Origin: Actinoplanes auranticolor
Lineage (GTDB): Bacteria; Actinomycetota; Actinomycetes; Mycobacteriales; Micromonosporaceae
DNA length: 64,000 nucleotides
NCBI RefSeq assembly: GCF_018332655.1
Contig: NZ_BOQL01000055.1
Span: 1 to 64,000, forward strand
Direction of reading: 5' to 3'
The translations under genes were made by a program, and so were the position numbers. Under the pieces are notes generated by a model, which saw only the letters and a list, made by a program, of their open reading frames with translations, searched no databases and was not told the origin of the DNA. The number at the start of each line of letters is the position of its first letter. The stretch's first letter is position 1. Positions 42,395-51,584 of this stretch are shown here, piece after piece.

Positions 42395-42485
42395 CGGACG
42401 TGGGCAAGCCCAGACCCGGCAGGGTGCGGGTGGCCACTCCACAACTCACCCGGCACACCTCGGCGGATCCGGGTATCACGGGGCT

Positions 42486-43028
42486 ATGAAGCCTGTGCGT
42501 ACTGCAGCCCGCGCCATGCTCGGTGCGATCTTCGTAGTCAGCGGAGTCCGGGTCGTGCTCGACCCGGATTCCAAGGTCACCGCGGCCAAGCGGGTCACCG
42601 ACAAGATGGCCCCGATGATCGAGCGGGTCGATCCGCGCCTGCCCACCGACGCGCGCGATCTCGTGCGGGCCAAGGCGGCGTCCGACGTCGTCGCCGGGCT
42701 GCTGCTGGCCAGCGGCCGCCTCACCCGGCCCGCCGCGGTCGCGCTCGCCGCCGGCCTCGTGCCGACCACCTTCGCCGGGCACCCGTTCTGGAGCTACCCG
42801 CAGCCGCAGCGCGCGCAGCACCAGACCGACTTCCTCAAGAATCTCGGTCTGCTCGGCGGGCTGCTGCTCGCCGCCGTCGACACCCAGGGCAAGCCCGGCA
42901 TCGGCTACCGCACCAGTCACGCGGTGGACCGCTCGCAGCGCTCGGTGCGCCGCGCGGTGCGGACGGCCCGGCGCGAAGCCAAGATCGCCACGGTGACCGC
43001 GGCCGCCGCGCGCAAGATCCCCGGGTAA
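42486..43028 (+). CDS. DoxX family membrane protein
   Basis: 180 residues. DoxX-type hydrophobic segments include RAMLGAIFVVSGVRVVL, DVVAGLLLASGRLTRPAAVAL and FLKNLGLLGGLLLAAV, with the typical HPFWSYPQPQRAQHQTDF loop between. The basic C-terminal tail (RSVRRAVRTARREAK) is cytoplasmic. DoxX proteins are linked to thiosulfate oxidation or oxidative stress; no specific role is evident here. Confidence 0.85.
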   Translation: MKPVRTAARAMLGAIFVVSGVRVVLDPDSKVTAAKRVTDKMAPMIERVDPRLPTDARDLVRAKAASDVVAGLLLASGRLTRPAAVALAAGLVPTTFAGHPFWSYPQPQRAQHQTDFLKNLGLLGGLLLAAVDTQGKPGIGYRTSHAVDRSQRSVRRAVRTARREAKIATVTAAAARKIPG

Positions 43029-43131
43029 ATCACCTAACGGGCTCACCCGGCGTTAAGCCGTCGAAGCACCAGGGCGGCGCGCTCGAGACCGGCGCGGTGA
43101 CGCCGGGGTCGAGCTACGGGGAGGTCGCGCC

Positions 43132-44607
43132 ATGCCCGCGATGCGGACTGCCGCGCGTCCGGCCACGACCAGGTGCCTGGTGGTCCTGCTCGCGTGGGTC
43201 GGCATCCTGGCCGCGATCACCACGATCGCCCAGCGGTACGGCTTCAGCACCCTGGCCGTGGACCGGGCGGCGATCATCCACGCCCTCGCCGGCGACGGCC
43301 TGTACGCGTACCGTTCGCCGCTGACCCACCTCGGCACCGCCCTGCCGCCGCCCGCGTTGTTCGTGGTCTCGCCTGCGGTGTTCCTGCCGCTGCCGCTCGC
43401 CGGCTGGCTGACCGCGCTGGCCGGCGTGGCCGCTCTCGGCTTGTCGATGATCGCGCTGGTCAGCCCGGTGGCCCGGCGCTACGGCCGGCGTCCCTGGCCG
43501 GTCGTGCTGGCCGCGGGCGCCCTCGCCCTGACGATCGAGCCGGTACGCGCGGCGCTCGGCCGGGGCACCCTGGACCTGCTCGTGTTCGGTCTGATCACCG
43601 CCGACATCGTGGCGCTGCGCCGCGGCGCGTGGGCGCTCAGCCGGGCGGCCTGGTGGCCGGGCCGGCCGGCATCCTCACCACCGCGCGGCCGCACCCCGGG
43701 CGACCTGCTGCGCCGTGGCTGGGCGACGGGCGCCTGGGCCGGCGTCGGGGTGGGACTGGCCACGGCCTTGGCGGTGACCCCGGCGTTCTTCATCGTCTAC
43801 CTGGCGGTGACCAGGCAGTGGCGGGCGGCGCTGACCGCGACGGGCACGGCGCTGACCGCGGCGTTCGCGGCCTGGCTGGTCAGCCCCGGCGAGACCGTGG
43901 CGTGGCTGGGCGAGGTGCTGTGGCGCATCGACCGCACCGGACCGGTCGAGGCGATCTCGAACCAGTCGCTGGCCGGCGTGCTGGCCCGCATCTACGACTC
44001 CGCAACGACGCCCGTGCTCCTGTGGCTGTCGTTCTCGCTGCTGCTGATCGCGGTCGGGCTGATCCGGGCCCGGGCCGCCCACGCGGACGGTGACGAGATC
44101 GCCGCGTTCACGCTGGTCGGGCTGACGGTGGCGATCGTGGGCCCGGTGACCGACACCCACGAGCTCATCTGGATCCTGCCGGCGGTGCTGATCCTGATCG
44201 ACGCGGCGGCCCGCCGCCGGGTGACCTCACCCCGCCGTCCGCCCGGTCGCCGGCCCGGCCTGGCCTTCGCCCTCGCCGCCGGGATGACGTATCTGCTCTT
44301 CGTGCTGGCTCCGATGTGGAGCCTGCCCGGCCCGTTCTCGGCCAACTGCTATGCGCTGGCGTTGATCCTGCTGGTCAACGCGCTTCCGTGGCGTCCGGGG
44401 GTGGCGCCGGCGTTCCCGATCAACCGGTGGCTGGGCCGGGTCTCTTCCGCGGCTCGCCGCCGGCCGGCCACCGCGGACCTGGGTGGCGGCGGTAGCTCGG
44501 CAGCCGGCGGACCGCATCTCGCTCGCCGGGCCGGCCCGGCGACCAACCGGCCGGGCGGCCCACTGCCGGCGGCGACGATCCCGCCACCCCGCGATCCGGG
44601 TCGCTGA
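43132..44607 (+). CDS. GT87-like (DUF2029) polyprenyl-sugar glycosyltransferase
   Basis: 491 residues with about 10-12 membrane segments. It belongs to the GT-C/DUF2029 group, which includes the mannosyltransferase PimE: a long first loop after the N-terminal helix (DGLYAYRSPLTHLGTALPPPALFVV) and regularly spaced membrane helices. It would move a sugar from a lipid carrier to a wall glycolipid outside the cell. A basic and Pro-rich C-terminal tail follows the last helix. GGGGAGG before ATG 43132 sets the start. Confidence 0.78.
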   Translation: MPAMRTAARPATTRCLVVLLAWVGILAAITTIAQRYGFSTLAVDRAAIIHALAGDGLYAYRSPLTHLGTALPPPALFVVSPAVFLPLPLAGWLTALAGVAALGLSMIALVSPVARRYGRRPWPVVLAAGALALTIEPVRAALGRGTLDLLVFGLITADIVALRRGAWALSRAAWWPGRPASSPPRGRTPGDLLRRGWATGAWAGVGVGLATALAVTPAFFIVYLAVTRQWRAALTATGTALTAAFAAWLVSPGETVAWLGEVLWRIDRTGPVEAISNQSLAGVLARIYDSATTPVLLWLSFSLLLIAVGLIRARAAHADGDEIAAFTLVGLTVAIVGPVTDTHELIWILPAVLILIDAAARRRVTSPRRPPGRRPGLAFALAAGMTYLLFVLAPMWSLPGPFSANCYALALILLVNALPWRPGVAPAFPINRWLGRVSSAARRRPATADLGGGGSSAAGGPHLARRAGPATNRPGGPLPAATIPPPRDPGR

Positions 44608-44638
44608 ACGCGGCGCACGGCGGACCGCCGGCGCCGGC

Positions 44639-45070
44639 TCAGGGGCAGTTCACCCACTCTTCGGTGCCGTCGGTGAACACCTGACGTTTCCAGATCGGCA
44701 GCCGCGCCTTCGCCTCGTCCACCAGCCGGGCGCAGGCTGCGAAGGCCGCTGCCCGGTGCGCCGTGCTCACCGCCGCCACCAGCGCCACGTCGCCGATCCG
44801 CAGCAGCCCCACCCGGTGGGAGACCGCCACCGCGTAGACGTCCGGGTCAGCGGCGATCTCTTCCGCCACTTCGCGCAGCACTGCCGCCGCGCTCGGGTGG
44901 CCCTCGTATTCCAGCAGCGTGACGCCCTTGCCGTCGTCGTGGTCGCGGACCACGCCCTGGAACGACACGACCGCCCCGGCCCGGGGGTCCGCTACGGCTT
45001 TCTCGTGGGCGGCCAGGTCCAGGGCCGTGTCGTGGACCTCGACGATCCGCACTGTCTCGGTGGTGGTCAC
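44639..45070 (-). CDS. moaE: Molybdopterin synthase catalytic subunit
   Basis: 143 residues. MoaE with the MoaD partner adds two sulfurs to cyclic pyranopterin. The conserved FQGVVRDHDDGKGVTLLEYEGHP, the HRVGLLRIGDVAL region (with a positively charged pocket) and the C-terminal IWKRQVFTDGTEEWVNCP are all present. It is the last gene of the moaC-mogA-moeA-moaE operon and its ATG overlaps the moeA stop by four bases. Its partner moaD is 10 kb away. Confidence 0.94.
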   Translation of the reverse strand: MTTTETVRIVEVHDTALDLAAHEKAVADPRAGAVVSFQGVVRDHDDGKGVTLLEYEGHPSAAAVLREVAEEIAADPDVYAVAVSHRVGLLRIGDVALVAAVSTAHRAAAFAACARLVDEAKARLPIWKRQVFTDGTEEWVNCP

Positions 45071-46293
45071 GGGCGCTCTCCCGGATACAGCGGCAGGGGA
45101 TGGAACGGGACCAGGTCGCCGGCGGCGGCTGCCGTGTCGGGACGCACCACGACGAAGCCGTCGGCGGTGGCCAGCCCTCTCAGCATCGCCGAGCCGACGT
45201 GGCCGACCGGGGTGGCCCGGCGACCGTCCGGGTCCAGGGCGGCCAGGGCCAGGTGGGTGAAGCCGCCCCGGCCCGGCACCGGCGCGGTGAGCTCGACCTT
45301 GCGCAGGGCCGGCAACTCCCGGCCCTGCAGCCCGGCCAGCAGGGGCGCGACCAGGGTGATCAGGGCGATCACGGCCGACTGCGGGTTGCCGGGCAGGCCG
45401 GCCAGGAAGCGGTAGCGGCCGTCCGCGGCGGGCACCCGGGCCAGCAGCATCGGGAAGCCGGGGCGGACGGCGACCGTGTTGATCACGTACTCGGCGCCGA
45501 GCTCGGCCAGGGCGGGGTGCAGGTGGTCGACCGGGCCGTTCATCGTGCCGCCGGTCGTGCAGACCACGTCGGCGCTGGTCAGCGCTTCACGGATCGCCGC
45601 CACGTGCGCCTCGAGGGTGTCCTGCACCGGGCCGCGCACCGCCGCCGGACTGACCGTCGCGCCGTAGCGGCGCAGCCAGGCCGGCACCAGCGGGCTCAGC
45701 GAGTCGCGGACCCGGCCGGCTCCCGGCGGGCCGCTGGTGAGCAGCTCGTCGCCGAAGACCAGCAGGGCCGCGCGCGGCTGGGCACGGACCGGGATCCGGT
45801 CGTAGCCGCAGGTCGCCGCCATGCCGAGCACGGCGGGATCAACCGGGGTGCCGGCCGGCAGCAGTTCCTCACCGCGGCGGGCCTCGTCGCCGGGCAGCCG
45901 CCACTCGGGCTGCGGGCGGGGCGTGCCGGTGACGCGGCCCTCGGCGTCGCGGCTGGATTCCTCGACGCGGATCAGGGCCTCCGCGCCCTCGGGGACCATC
46001 GCGCCGGTGGCGATCTCCACGCAGGTGCCGTCGCCGGTGAGCGGCGCCGCCGTGCCGCCGGCCAGCACCCGGCCGGTCGGCTGCCAGGGCGCCGGGCCGC
46101 GGACCGCCCAGCCGTCGATGCTCGACGTCGGGAACGCGGGCAGGTCGGTCAGGGCGACGAGAGGTTCGCCGAGGGTACGGCCGTCAGCGCCGGCGAGTGG
46201 CACTGCCTCGGCGGGGCCGGCCGCGGCCCGGCCCGCTTCGTGTCCGTTCGTGCGTGCCTTGTCCCAGTCGACCGGGATGCTGTCTGCGCTCAC
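45067..46293 (-). CDS. moeA: Molybdopterin molybdenumtransferase
   Basis: 408 residues. MoeA inserts molybdate into adenylylated molybdopterin. The four-domain layout is clear: the start LALTDLPAFPTSSIDGWAV-like (here VALTDLPAFPTSSIDGWAV), EIATGAMVPEGAEALI, the MoCF domain with TTGGTMNGPVDH and LPGNPQSAVI, and the C-terminal beta-domain. Overlaps of four bases with mogA and moaE point to tight translational coupling. Confidence 0.95.
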   Translation of the reverse strand: MSADSIPVDWDKARTNGHEAGRAAAGPAEAVPLAGADGRTLGEPLVALTDLPAFPTSSIDGWAVRGPAPWQPTGRVLAGGTAAPLTGDGTCVEIATGAMVPEGAEALIRVEESSRDAEGRVTGTPRPQPEWRLPGDEARRGEELLPAGTPVDPAVLGMAATCGYDRIPVRAQPRAALLVFGDELLTSGPPGAGRVRDSLSPLVPAWLRRYGATVSPAAVRGPVQDTLEAHVAAIREALTSADVVCTTGGTMNGPVDHLHPALAELGAEYVINTVAVRPGFPMLLARVPAADGRYRFLAGLPGNPQSAVIALITLVAPLLAGLQGRELPALRKVELTAPVPGRGGFTHLALAALDPDGRRATPVGHVGSAMLRGLATADGFVVVRPDTAAAAGDLVPFHPLPLYPGERP

Positions 46294-46775
46294 TCGGAGA
46301 GCTTATGGTCGCTGCCGCCGATCTGGGCGACGGTGTGGACAAGGATCGGTCCCAGCACCGCCAGGCCGTCGCGCGCACCACCGGTGGAGCCGGGCAGGTT
46401 GACCACCAGCGTGCGCCCCGCCACTCCGGCGAGCCCGCGGGACAACGCCGCCGCCGGCACCTTGTCCCTGCTGTACGCGCGGATCGCCTCAGCGATGCCC
46501 GGCACCTCGAAGTCGAGCAGCGGACGGGTCGCCTCGGGGGTCCGGTCGGTCGGAGTGACGCCGGTCCCACCGCTGGTGAGCACCACCTCGATCCCGTCCG
46601 CGACGGCGGCCCGGAGCGCCTCGGCGACCGGTGCACCGTCGGGCACCACGACCGGCTCCGGGTCCACCGCACAGCCGAGGTCACGCAGCCCCGCGACGAG
46701 AAGTGGACCGCTGGTGTCGGCGTAGACGCCGGCCGCGGCGCGGTTCGAGGCGACGATGACGCGGGCGCGGATCAC
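46290..46775 (-). CDS. mogA: Molybdopterin adenylyltransferase (MogA/MoaB type)
   Basis: 161 residues from GTG 46775. It activates molybdopterin by adenylation before molybdate insertion. The MoCF fold shows VLTSGGTGVTPTDRTPEAT and the C-terminal NLPGSTGGARDGLAVL. The GTG overlaps the moaC stop by four bases. A longer frame extends upstream inside moaC but is not conserved in the family. Confidence 0.92.
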   Translation of the reverse strand: MIRARVIVASNRAAAGVYADTSGPLLVAGLRDLGCAVDPEPVVVPDGAPVAEALRAAVADGIEVVLTSGGTGVTPTDRTPEATRPLLDFEVPGIAEAIRAYSRDKVPAAALSRGLAGVAGRTLVVNLPGSTGGARDGLAVLGPILVHTVAQIGGSDHKLSE

Positions 46776-47263
46776 GGGCGGTCCTGCGGGCGCAGCCACA
46801 GGCCGGTCTTGCCGCCCTCTTTGCGCAGCACCCGGACGGACTCGATGCTGGCGGCCGGGTCGACGGCCTTGACCATGTCGATCAGCGCCAGCCCCGCGGT
46901 GGCGACGGCGGTCAGCGCCTCCATCTCGACGCCGGTGCGCTCGGCTGTCCGGGTCGTCGCGGTGATGTCGACGCCCGTGTCGGTGATGCTGAGGTCGACC
47001 GTGACCCCGTGCAGCCCGATCGGGTGACACAGCGGCACCAGGTCCGGGGTGCGCTTGGCCCCCATGATCCCGGCGATCCGGGCGACCGCGAGGGCATCAC
47101 CCTTGGGCAGGCCGTCCCCGCGCAGGAGGGCGACCACTTCGGGGGTCGTGCTGAGCCGGCCGGCCGCGACGGCGCGGCGCTCGGTCACGTCCTTGGCCGA
47201 CACGTCCACCATGCGGGCGGCCCCGTCGGCGTCGACATGCGTCATTTTCGCTGCGTTCGTCAC
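46772..47263 (-). CDS. moaC: Cyclic pyranopterin monophosphate synthase
   Basis: 163 residues. MoaC completes the ring closure started by MoaA. The sequence contains MVDVSAKDVTERRAVAAG, KRTPDLVPLCHPIGLHG with the metal-binding His, and EMEALTAVATAGLALIDMVKAVD. First gene of the moaC-mogA-moeA-moaE operon; each downstream junction overlaps by four bases. The start is GTG with a -10 box 6 nt before it; ATG 47245 is possible. Confidence 0.95.
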   Translation of the reverse strand: MTNAAKMTHVDADGAARMVDVSAKDVTERRAVAAGRLSTTPEVVALLRGDGLPKGDALAVARIAGIMGAKRTPDLVPLCHPIGLHGVTVDLSITDTGVDITATTRTAERTGVEMEALTAVATAGLALIDMVKAVDPAASIESVRVLRKEGGKTGLWLRPQDRP

Positions 47264-47269
47264 CCGGAC

Positions 47270-47275
47270 AGCGTA
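47270..47275 (-). promoter_or_regulatory. -10 box TACGCT, leaderless start of moaC operon
   Basis: On the minus strand TACGCT ends 6 nt before GTG 47263. Confidence 0.4.
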
Positions 47276-47601
47276 TCGAGCGGGCCGCCGCCGCCCTTAT
47301 TAAGCCGCGGATCCTCTCGCTTCGTCAGCGATCACCAACTTTCCGTAGCCATTTCGATTCGCAATCCGTTCCGCGCGGCGAATTGAGTCACTGCTCGCTT
47401 TTCCCGGGAGCGAAGCTCCGCCGACAGAAGTACATTCACTTCGGCCTCCCACCACCGACAGCAGGGCATTTGCCGATGTTTGGTCGGTATGGGACCCGGG
47501 CAACGGCCATACCGATTGCATGCAGAGCGTTATTCCTCGGCTACACATTCGGTACATTCATCGCGATACTCGCAATTCGTGAAACGAGCGACAAATCCTT
47601 C
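47276..47601. other. Divergent intergenic region of lower GC
   Basis: This stretch between moaC and the GGDEF-EAL gene is clearly poorer in GC than the surroundings and has several short open frames with no resemblance to proteins. Apart from the -10 box at 47270-47275 and the promoter at 47602-47630 I see no conserved element. I looked for c-di-GMP and Moco riboswitch-like folds and found nothing convincing. Confidence 0.5.
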
Positions 47602-47630
47602 TTCACAGATCTACGCATCGTTCCTAACCT
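47602..47630 (+). promoter_or_regulatory. Promoter of the GGDEF-EAL gene
   Basis: TTCACA (47602-47607), a 17-nt spacer and TAACCT (47625-47630) form a good vegetative-type promoter, giving a leader of about 85 nt before GTG 47724. Confidence 0.5.
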
Positions 47631-47723
47631 CTTGTCAGGAACGCGAGCTCAGATCTACGGAATTCGTCGCGCCGGCGCCACACAATGGCCGCCGCGCATT
47701 CACGAGAGCGAGGTGTGCGATGC

Positions 47724-50342
47724 GTGAGCACGAGTGGACCTGAAGCCGGTACCGTCACCCAGGTAGACCCAGCCATTGACAGGCCGTACGGGCGACAGGT
47801 CACCATGGGGTATGGGAAGTCCGCAGTGAACGACGCGAAGACCGACAGGCAGCTCCGGCTGTATGTCGGTCTCGTCGCGTTCGGGGGTCTGTGCTGCCTG
47901 GTCTGGGCCGCCGGCGCCCTCACCGCTGTCGCGCCCGGACAACTGCTCTACGTCACCGCGCTGACCGTCATCATCGCGTCGGCGACCTCGCGGCTCATCG
48001 AGATGCGGGTCCGGTCGGACCATCACGCTTTCACCTCGACCTCGGGTTCCATCCTCGTCGCGGTGGCCACGGTGCCCCTGCCCTTGGCGCTGATCTGTAC
48101 GGCGCTGGGCATCCTGATCGCCAAGGCCTTCCTGCGCGACTCCCTCAAGATCAGTTTCAGTGTCGCGAAGAACGTGCTCGCCGCCGGTGCCGCGGGCGCC
48201 GCCGCGTACCTGGCCGGCATCCGGCCACCGACGACCCTGACCTTCGCGGTGGAATTCGGGCCTCGGCTCGTCGCCGCTCTCGTTCTGGCCTCGCTCGCTT
48301 ACGCCGTCGTGGACGAGTTGCTCTCCCACACCGTGGTGGCGTTGGCGACCCGCACGGCCTGGCTGCAGTCGTTCAAGCGCAACTGGGACGTCGTCGCGGT
48401 CGTCCGGCTGATCAACGTCGCCGTCGCCCTGCTGGTCCTGTACGTGGTCAAGAGCGAGCCCCTGTTCATCGCGGCGATGGTGCCGGCGATGCTCGCCCTG
48501 CAGTTCGCGACGAAGAACCAGATCCGGCAACGCGTCGACCAGGAGGCCTGGCAACGCCTCGCGGCCAGCACCGACCAGCTCAACGTCACGGATCTCACCG
48601 GAGTCCTGCACGCCGCCGTGACCCGCGTTCCCGAGCTGTTCTCGGCCGACGGTGCCGAGATCGAGCTGCGCGACGTCAGTCCACCGCGGTTGGTGCGAGG
48701 CTCGGCGAACCGGATCTCCTACGAGGGACCGGCCACCGAAGCGCCCGCTCGGACCGGGGAGGTCATCGAGGAAGACCTGCGGGGCCCGGAGAACGAGAGG
48801 ATCGGCGTACTGCGGCTGCTCTTCCGCAAGTCGGTCAAGCTGAGCGACTCCGAGAAGTACAAACTCCAGACGTTCGCCTCCTCGCTCTACACCGCGGTGC
48901 AGAACGCCCGGGCCTACACGGAACTCAAGCGGATCAACGCCGAGAACGCCCACGCCGCCGCACACGACCCGCTGACCGGCCTGGCCAACCGGCGCGAGCT
49001 GCTGGAACAGGCGCGTGCGCGGTTCGCGGCGCGCAACACCGACGGGATCTTCGCGCTGCTACTGATCGACCTCAACCACTTCAAGGAAGTCAACGACACG
49101 CTCGGGCACACGGCCGGCGACGACGTGCTGCGCGAGGTCGCCAAGCGCCTCGAGGAGGCCGCCGCGCCCGGTGACCTGGTGGCCCGGCTCGGCGGCGACG
49201 AGTTCGCGTTGCTGCTCACCGGCCTGCCCACCCCCGCGGTGGCGGCGCACCGGGCCACCGCGCTGCTGGACAGCCTGGAACGCCCGATCGAGGTCGAGGG
49301 CATGCAGCTCACCGTCGAGGCGGCCGGCGGCATCGCCCTCGCACCCGGCAGCGGCGGCGTGCAGGAGCTGATGCGCCGCGCCGACGTGGCGATGTACCAG
49401 GCGAAACGCGGCGGGCAGCGGACGGCGACCTACGCCCACGCCCGCGACACCGCCGACGTGGGCCGGCTCATGCTGGGCGGGGAGCTGTCCCGCGCGGTGG
49501 CCGAGCACGAGTTCACCGTCGACTTCCAGCCGATCGTCGACCTGGGCAGCGGCGAGGTGACCTCGGCCGAGGCGCTGGCCCGCTGGCACCACCCGCAGCA
49601 CGGCCACCTCACCCCGGGGCAGTTCCTGCAGACCGTCGAACGCTCCGGGCAGCTGCCGGGATTCGTCGACGCGGTGCTGGAGCAGGCGCTCACCGCGTAC
49701 CGGATGTGGCTCGAGGCCGGGTTCGACCTGCCGGTGGCGGTCAACGTGTCGCCGCGGAGCCTGCTCGACGAGACGTTCCCGGCGGCCGTGCTCACCCAGC
49801 TGGCCCGGCACGCCGTGCCGGCCGACCGGCTGGTGCTGGAGCTGGCCGAGACCCTCACCCTGAGCCAGCTCGAGGTCGTCGACCGCGCACTGAACGAGCT
49901 GCGTGACGCGGGCGTACGGCTGGCGCTGGACGACTTCGGCACCGGCGTCTCCTCGCTCTCGGTGCTGTCCCGGCTCCCGGTGCACCAGCTCAAGATCGAT
50001 CGAGGGTTCGTCCGGGCGGTCGAGACCTCCGCCGAGGCCGCCGCCGTGGTCCGCTCGACCGTCGACCTGGCGCGCAGCCTGCACCTGACCGTGGTGGCCG
50101 AGGGCGTGGAGAGCGAGCCGCAGCGCCTTGCCCTCTGGGAGCTCGGCTGTGTCGCGGGTCAGGGCCACCTGTTCGCGCGTCCGATGCGGTCCGGGCGGCT
50201 GCTGGCCACGCTGCAGCGTGGTTCCGCCGGACGCCCGGGTGTGCTGGCCGGGGCGTTGCATCCGGCGGGGTCCGTCGTGCGCATGCCGCGCCGCCGGACG
50301 CCGGGGCAGGGGAGATCTTCTCTGCCACACTTGCCCGCGTGA
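47724..50342 (+). CDS. Membrane GGDEF-EAL protein (c-di-GMP turnover)
   Basis: 872 residues. Six to seven membrane segments (about residues 50-270) form a sensory part, a GAF-like part follows (about 285-420), then GGDEF with an intact RLGGDEF (490-494) and EAL with an intact EAL (616-618), DDFGTGVSSLSVL, KIDRGFV and AEGVESEPQ. Both catalytic sites look competent, so it may make and break c-di-GMP; the inhibitory RxxD site before GGDEF is replaced (the Arg is Ala). GTG 47724 is chosen because GAGG lies 10 nt before it. The last four bases overlap the next gene. Confidence 0.88.
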   Translation: MSTSGPEAGTVTQVDPAIDRPYGRQVTMGYGKSAVNDAKTDRQLRLYVGLVAFGGLCCLVWAAGALTAVAPGQLLYVTALTVIIASATSRLIEMRVRSDHHAFTSTSGSILVAVATVPLPLALICTALGILIAKAFLRDSLKISFSVAKNVLAAGAAGAAAYLAGIRPPTTLTFAVEFGPRLVAALVLASLAYAVVDELLSHTVVALATRTAWLQSFKRNWDVVAVVRLINVAVALLVLYVVKSEPLFIAAMVPAMLALQFATKNQIRQRVDQEAWQRLAASTDQLNVTDLTGVLHAAVTRVPELFSADGAEIELRDVSPPRLVRGSANRISYEGPATEAPARTGEVIEEDLRGPENERIGVLRLLFRKSVKLSDSEKYKLQTFASSLYTAVQNARAYTELKRINAENAHAAAHDPLTGLANRRELLEQARARFAARNTDGIFALLLIDLNHFKEVNDTLGHTAGDDVLREVAKRLEEAAAPGDLVARLGGDEFALLLTGLPTPAVAAHRATALLDSLERPIEVEGMQLTVEAAGGIALAPGSGGVQELMRRADVAMYQAKRGGQRTATYAHARDTADVGRLMLGGELSRAVAEHEFTVDFQPIVDLGSGEVTSAEALARWHHPQHGHLTPGQFLQTVERSGQLPGFVDAVLEQALTAYRMWLEAGFDLPVAVNVSPRSLLDETFPAAVLTQLARHAVPADRLVLELAETLTLSQLEVVDRALNELRDAGVRLALDDFGTGVSSLSVLSRLPVHQLKIDRGFVRAVETSAEAAAVVRSTVDLARSLHLTVVAEGVESEPQRLALWELGCVAGQGHLFARPMRSGRLLATLQRGSAGRPGVLAGALHPAGSVVRMPRRRTPGQGRSSLPHLPA

Positions 50343-51583
50343 CTCTGCTCGCGCGCCTCGACCGGGCCCGGGGTGGCCTCGCCGCCGACGCCGCGCTGTA
50401 CGGCCTCGCCGCCGCGTTCGCCCTCGTGACCGCGCTGACCTCGACGTTGCTGCCGCACCGGGCCTGGGGCGCCGTCGCCGCCTGGGCCTACCTCGGTGCG
50501 TTCCTGGTGGTCGCGGGGCAGCTGGTGCTGCGGCGGGCACGGTGGCGGATGGCGCTGACCTGGGTTGCCTGGGCCGGCGCGGCGATCCTGCCGCTGGTGA
50601 TCCAGGCGGTGCAGCGGGCCGGCGGGCGTACCGACCGGGCGCAGGAGGAAGTGCTGGTCGCCGAGCACATGGGTGAGCGGCTGGGCGACACCGGGACGCC
50701 GTACCTGGGGCATGACGCGATTGCGGCGCTGCCGCCGGGTGAGCAGTTGCTGGGGTATGCGCCGTACCAGCCGGGCATGGCGGTCTTCGGCCTGCCGCGG
50801 GCGGCCTTCGGCGACGTCTGGTGGACCGACGCCCGGATCTGGTTCGCGGTGGCGACCGCGGCTGCGCTGGTGGCGGCGATCCGGCTGCTGCCGGGCGGCG
50901 GCAGCCTGGTGCGGGCGGTGCAGTTCGCGACCGTACTCCCGATCTGTGCCCTGACCCTGGCCACCGGTGGCGACGACCTGCCGGTCCTGGCTCTCGCCCT
51001 GCTGGCCCTGACCCTGTGCGCCCGCGGCCGCTACGGCGCCGCCGGCCTCGCGGTCGGCGCGGCCGCGAGCCTCAAGCTCTTCGCTCTGCCGATCGTGGTC
51101 GTCCTGGCCGTCCTCGCGGTCGCCACCGGCAACGGCCGCCGCTTGCTGCCGGGCGCGCTCGGCCTGCCGGTCCTGACGCTGCTGCCCGCATTCCTGGTCG
51201 ACGGCGACGCGTTCGTCGAGAACGTGATCCGCTTCCCGCTCGGGCACGGCCTGGTGACCAGCCCGGCCCAATCGCCGTTCCCCGGCTATCTGATCACCCA
51301 GACGGTGCCGGGCGGTCGTTATGTCGCGATCGGGCTGCTGGTCGCGGTGGCCGCGGCGATCGCCGTCGTGCTCTTCCGGCGGCCGCCGCGCATGGCTGCG
51401 GCCGCCGCGCGTTTCTGCGGGTACGGCCTGCTGGCCGCGATCCTGCTGATGCCCACGACCCGCTTCGGATACCTGCTCTACCCGCTGGCCCTGCTGGTCT
51501 GGGCACCCGCCCTGGGCGCGGCACTCAGCAGACCCACAGGAAGTAAGGCACCACACGGAGACACGGCCTTGTACCGTTTGTGA
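50339..51583 (+). CDS. Polytopic membrane protein, GT87-like
   Basis: 414 residues, around 10 membrane segments. The helix pattern and the long loop after helix 2 resemble GT-C mannosyltransferases of the DUF2029 type, although sequence identity to PimE is low by eye. GTG 50339 overlaps the preceding stop (GTGA), so the two genes are coupled; a polysaccharide or glycolipid function controlled by c-di-GMP is possible but speculative. The C-terminus (TGSKAPHGDTALYRL) is hydrophilic. Confidence 0.7.
   Translation: MTLLARLDRARGGLAADAALYGLAAAFALVTALTSTLLPHRAWGAVAAWAYLGAFLVVAGQLVLRRARWRMALTWVAWAGAAILPLVIQAVQRAGGRTDRAQEEVLVAEHMGERLGDTGTPYLGHDAIAALPPGEQLLGYAPYQPGMAVFGLPRAAFGDVWWTDARIWFAVATAAALVAAIRLLPGGGSLVRAVQFATVLPICALTLATGGDDLPVLALALLALTLCARGRYGAAGLAVGAAASLKLFALPIVVVLAVLAVATGNGRRLLPGALGLPVLTLLPAFLVDGDAFVENVIRFPLGHGLVTSPAQSPFPGYLITQTVPGGRYVAIGLLVAVAAAIAVVLFRRPPRMAAAAARFCGYGLLAAILLMPTTRFGYLLYPLALLVWAPALGAALSRPTGSKAPHGDTALYRL
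51572..51577 (+). promoter_or_regulatory. -10 box TACCGT, leaderless start of zinc-ribbon gene
   Basis: TACCGT ends 7 nt before ATG 51585, inside the 3' end of the preceding gene. Confidence 0.35.
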
Positions 51584-51584
51584 C

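Noticed and set aside
47264..47684. c-di-GMP or molybdenum-cofactor riboswitch
   Set aside because: No conserved core of either class could be recognised by eye on either strand.
47383..47727. Short open frames in the region upstream of the GGDEF-EAL gene
   Set aside because: They lack a ribosome binding site and domain-like sequence and span the probable promoter.
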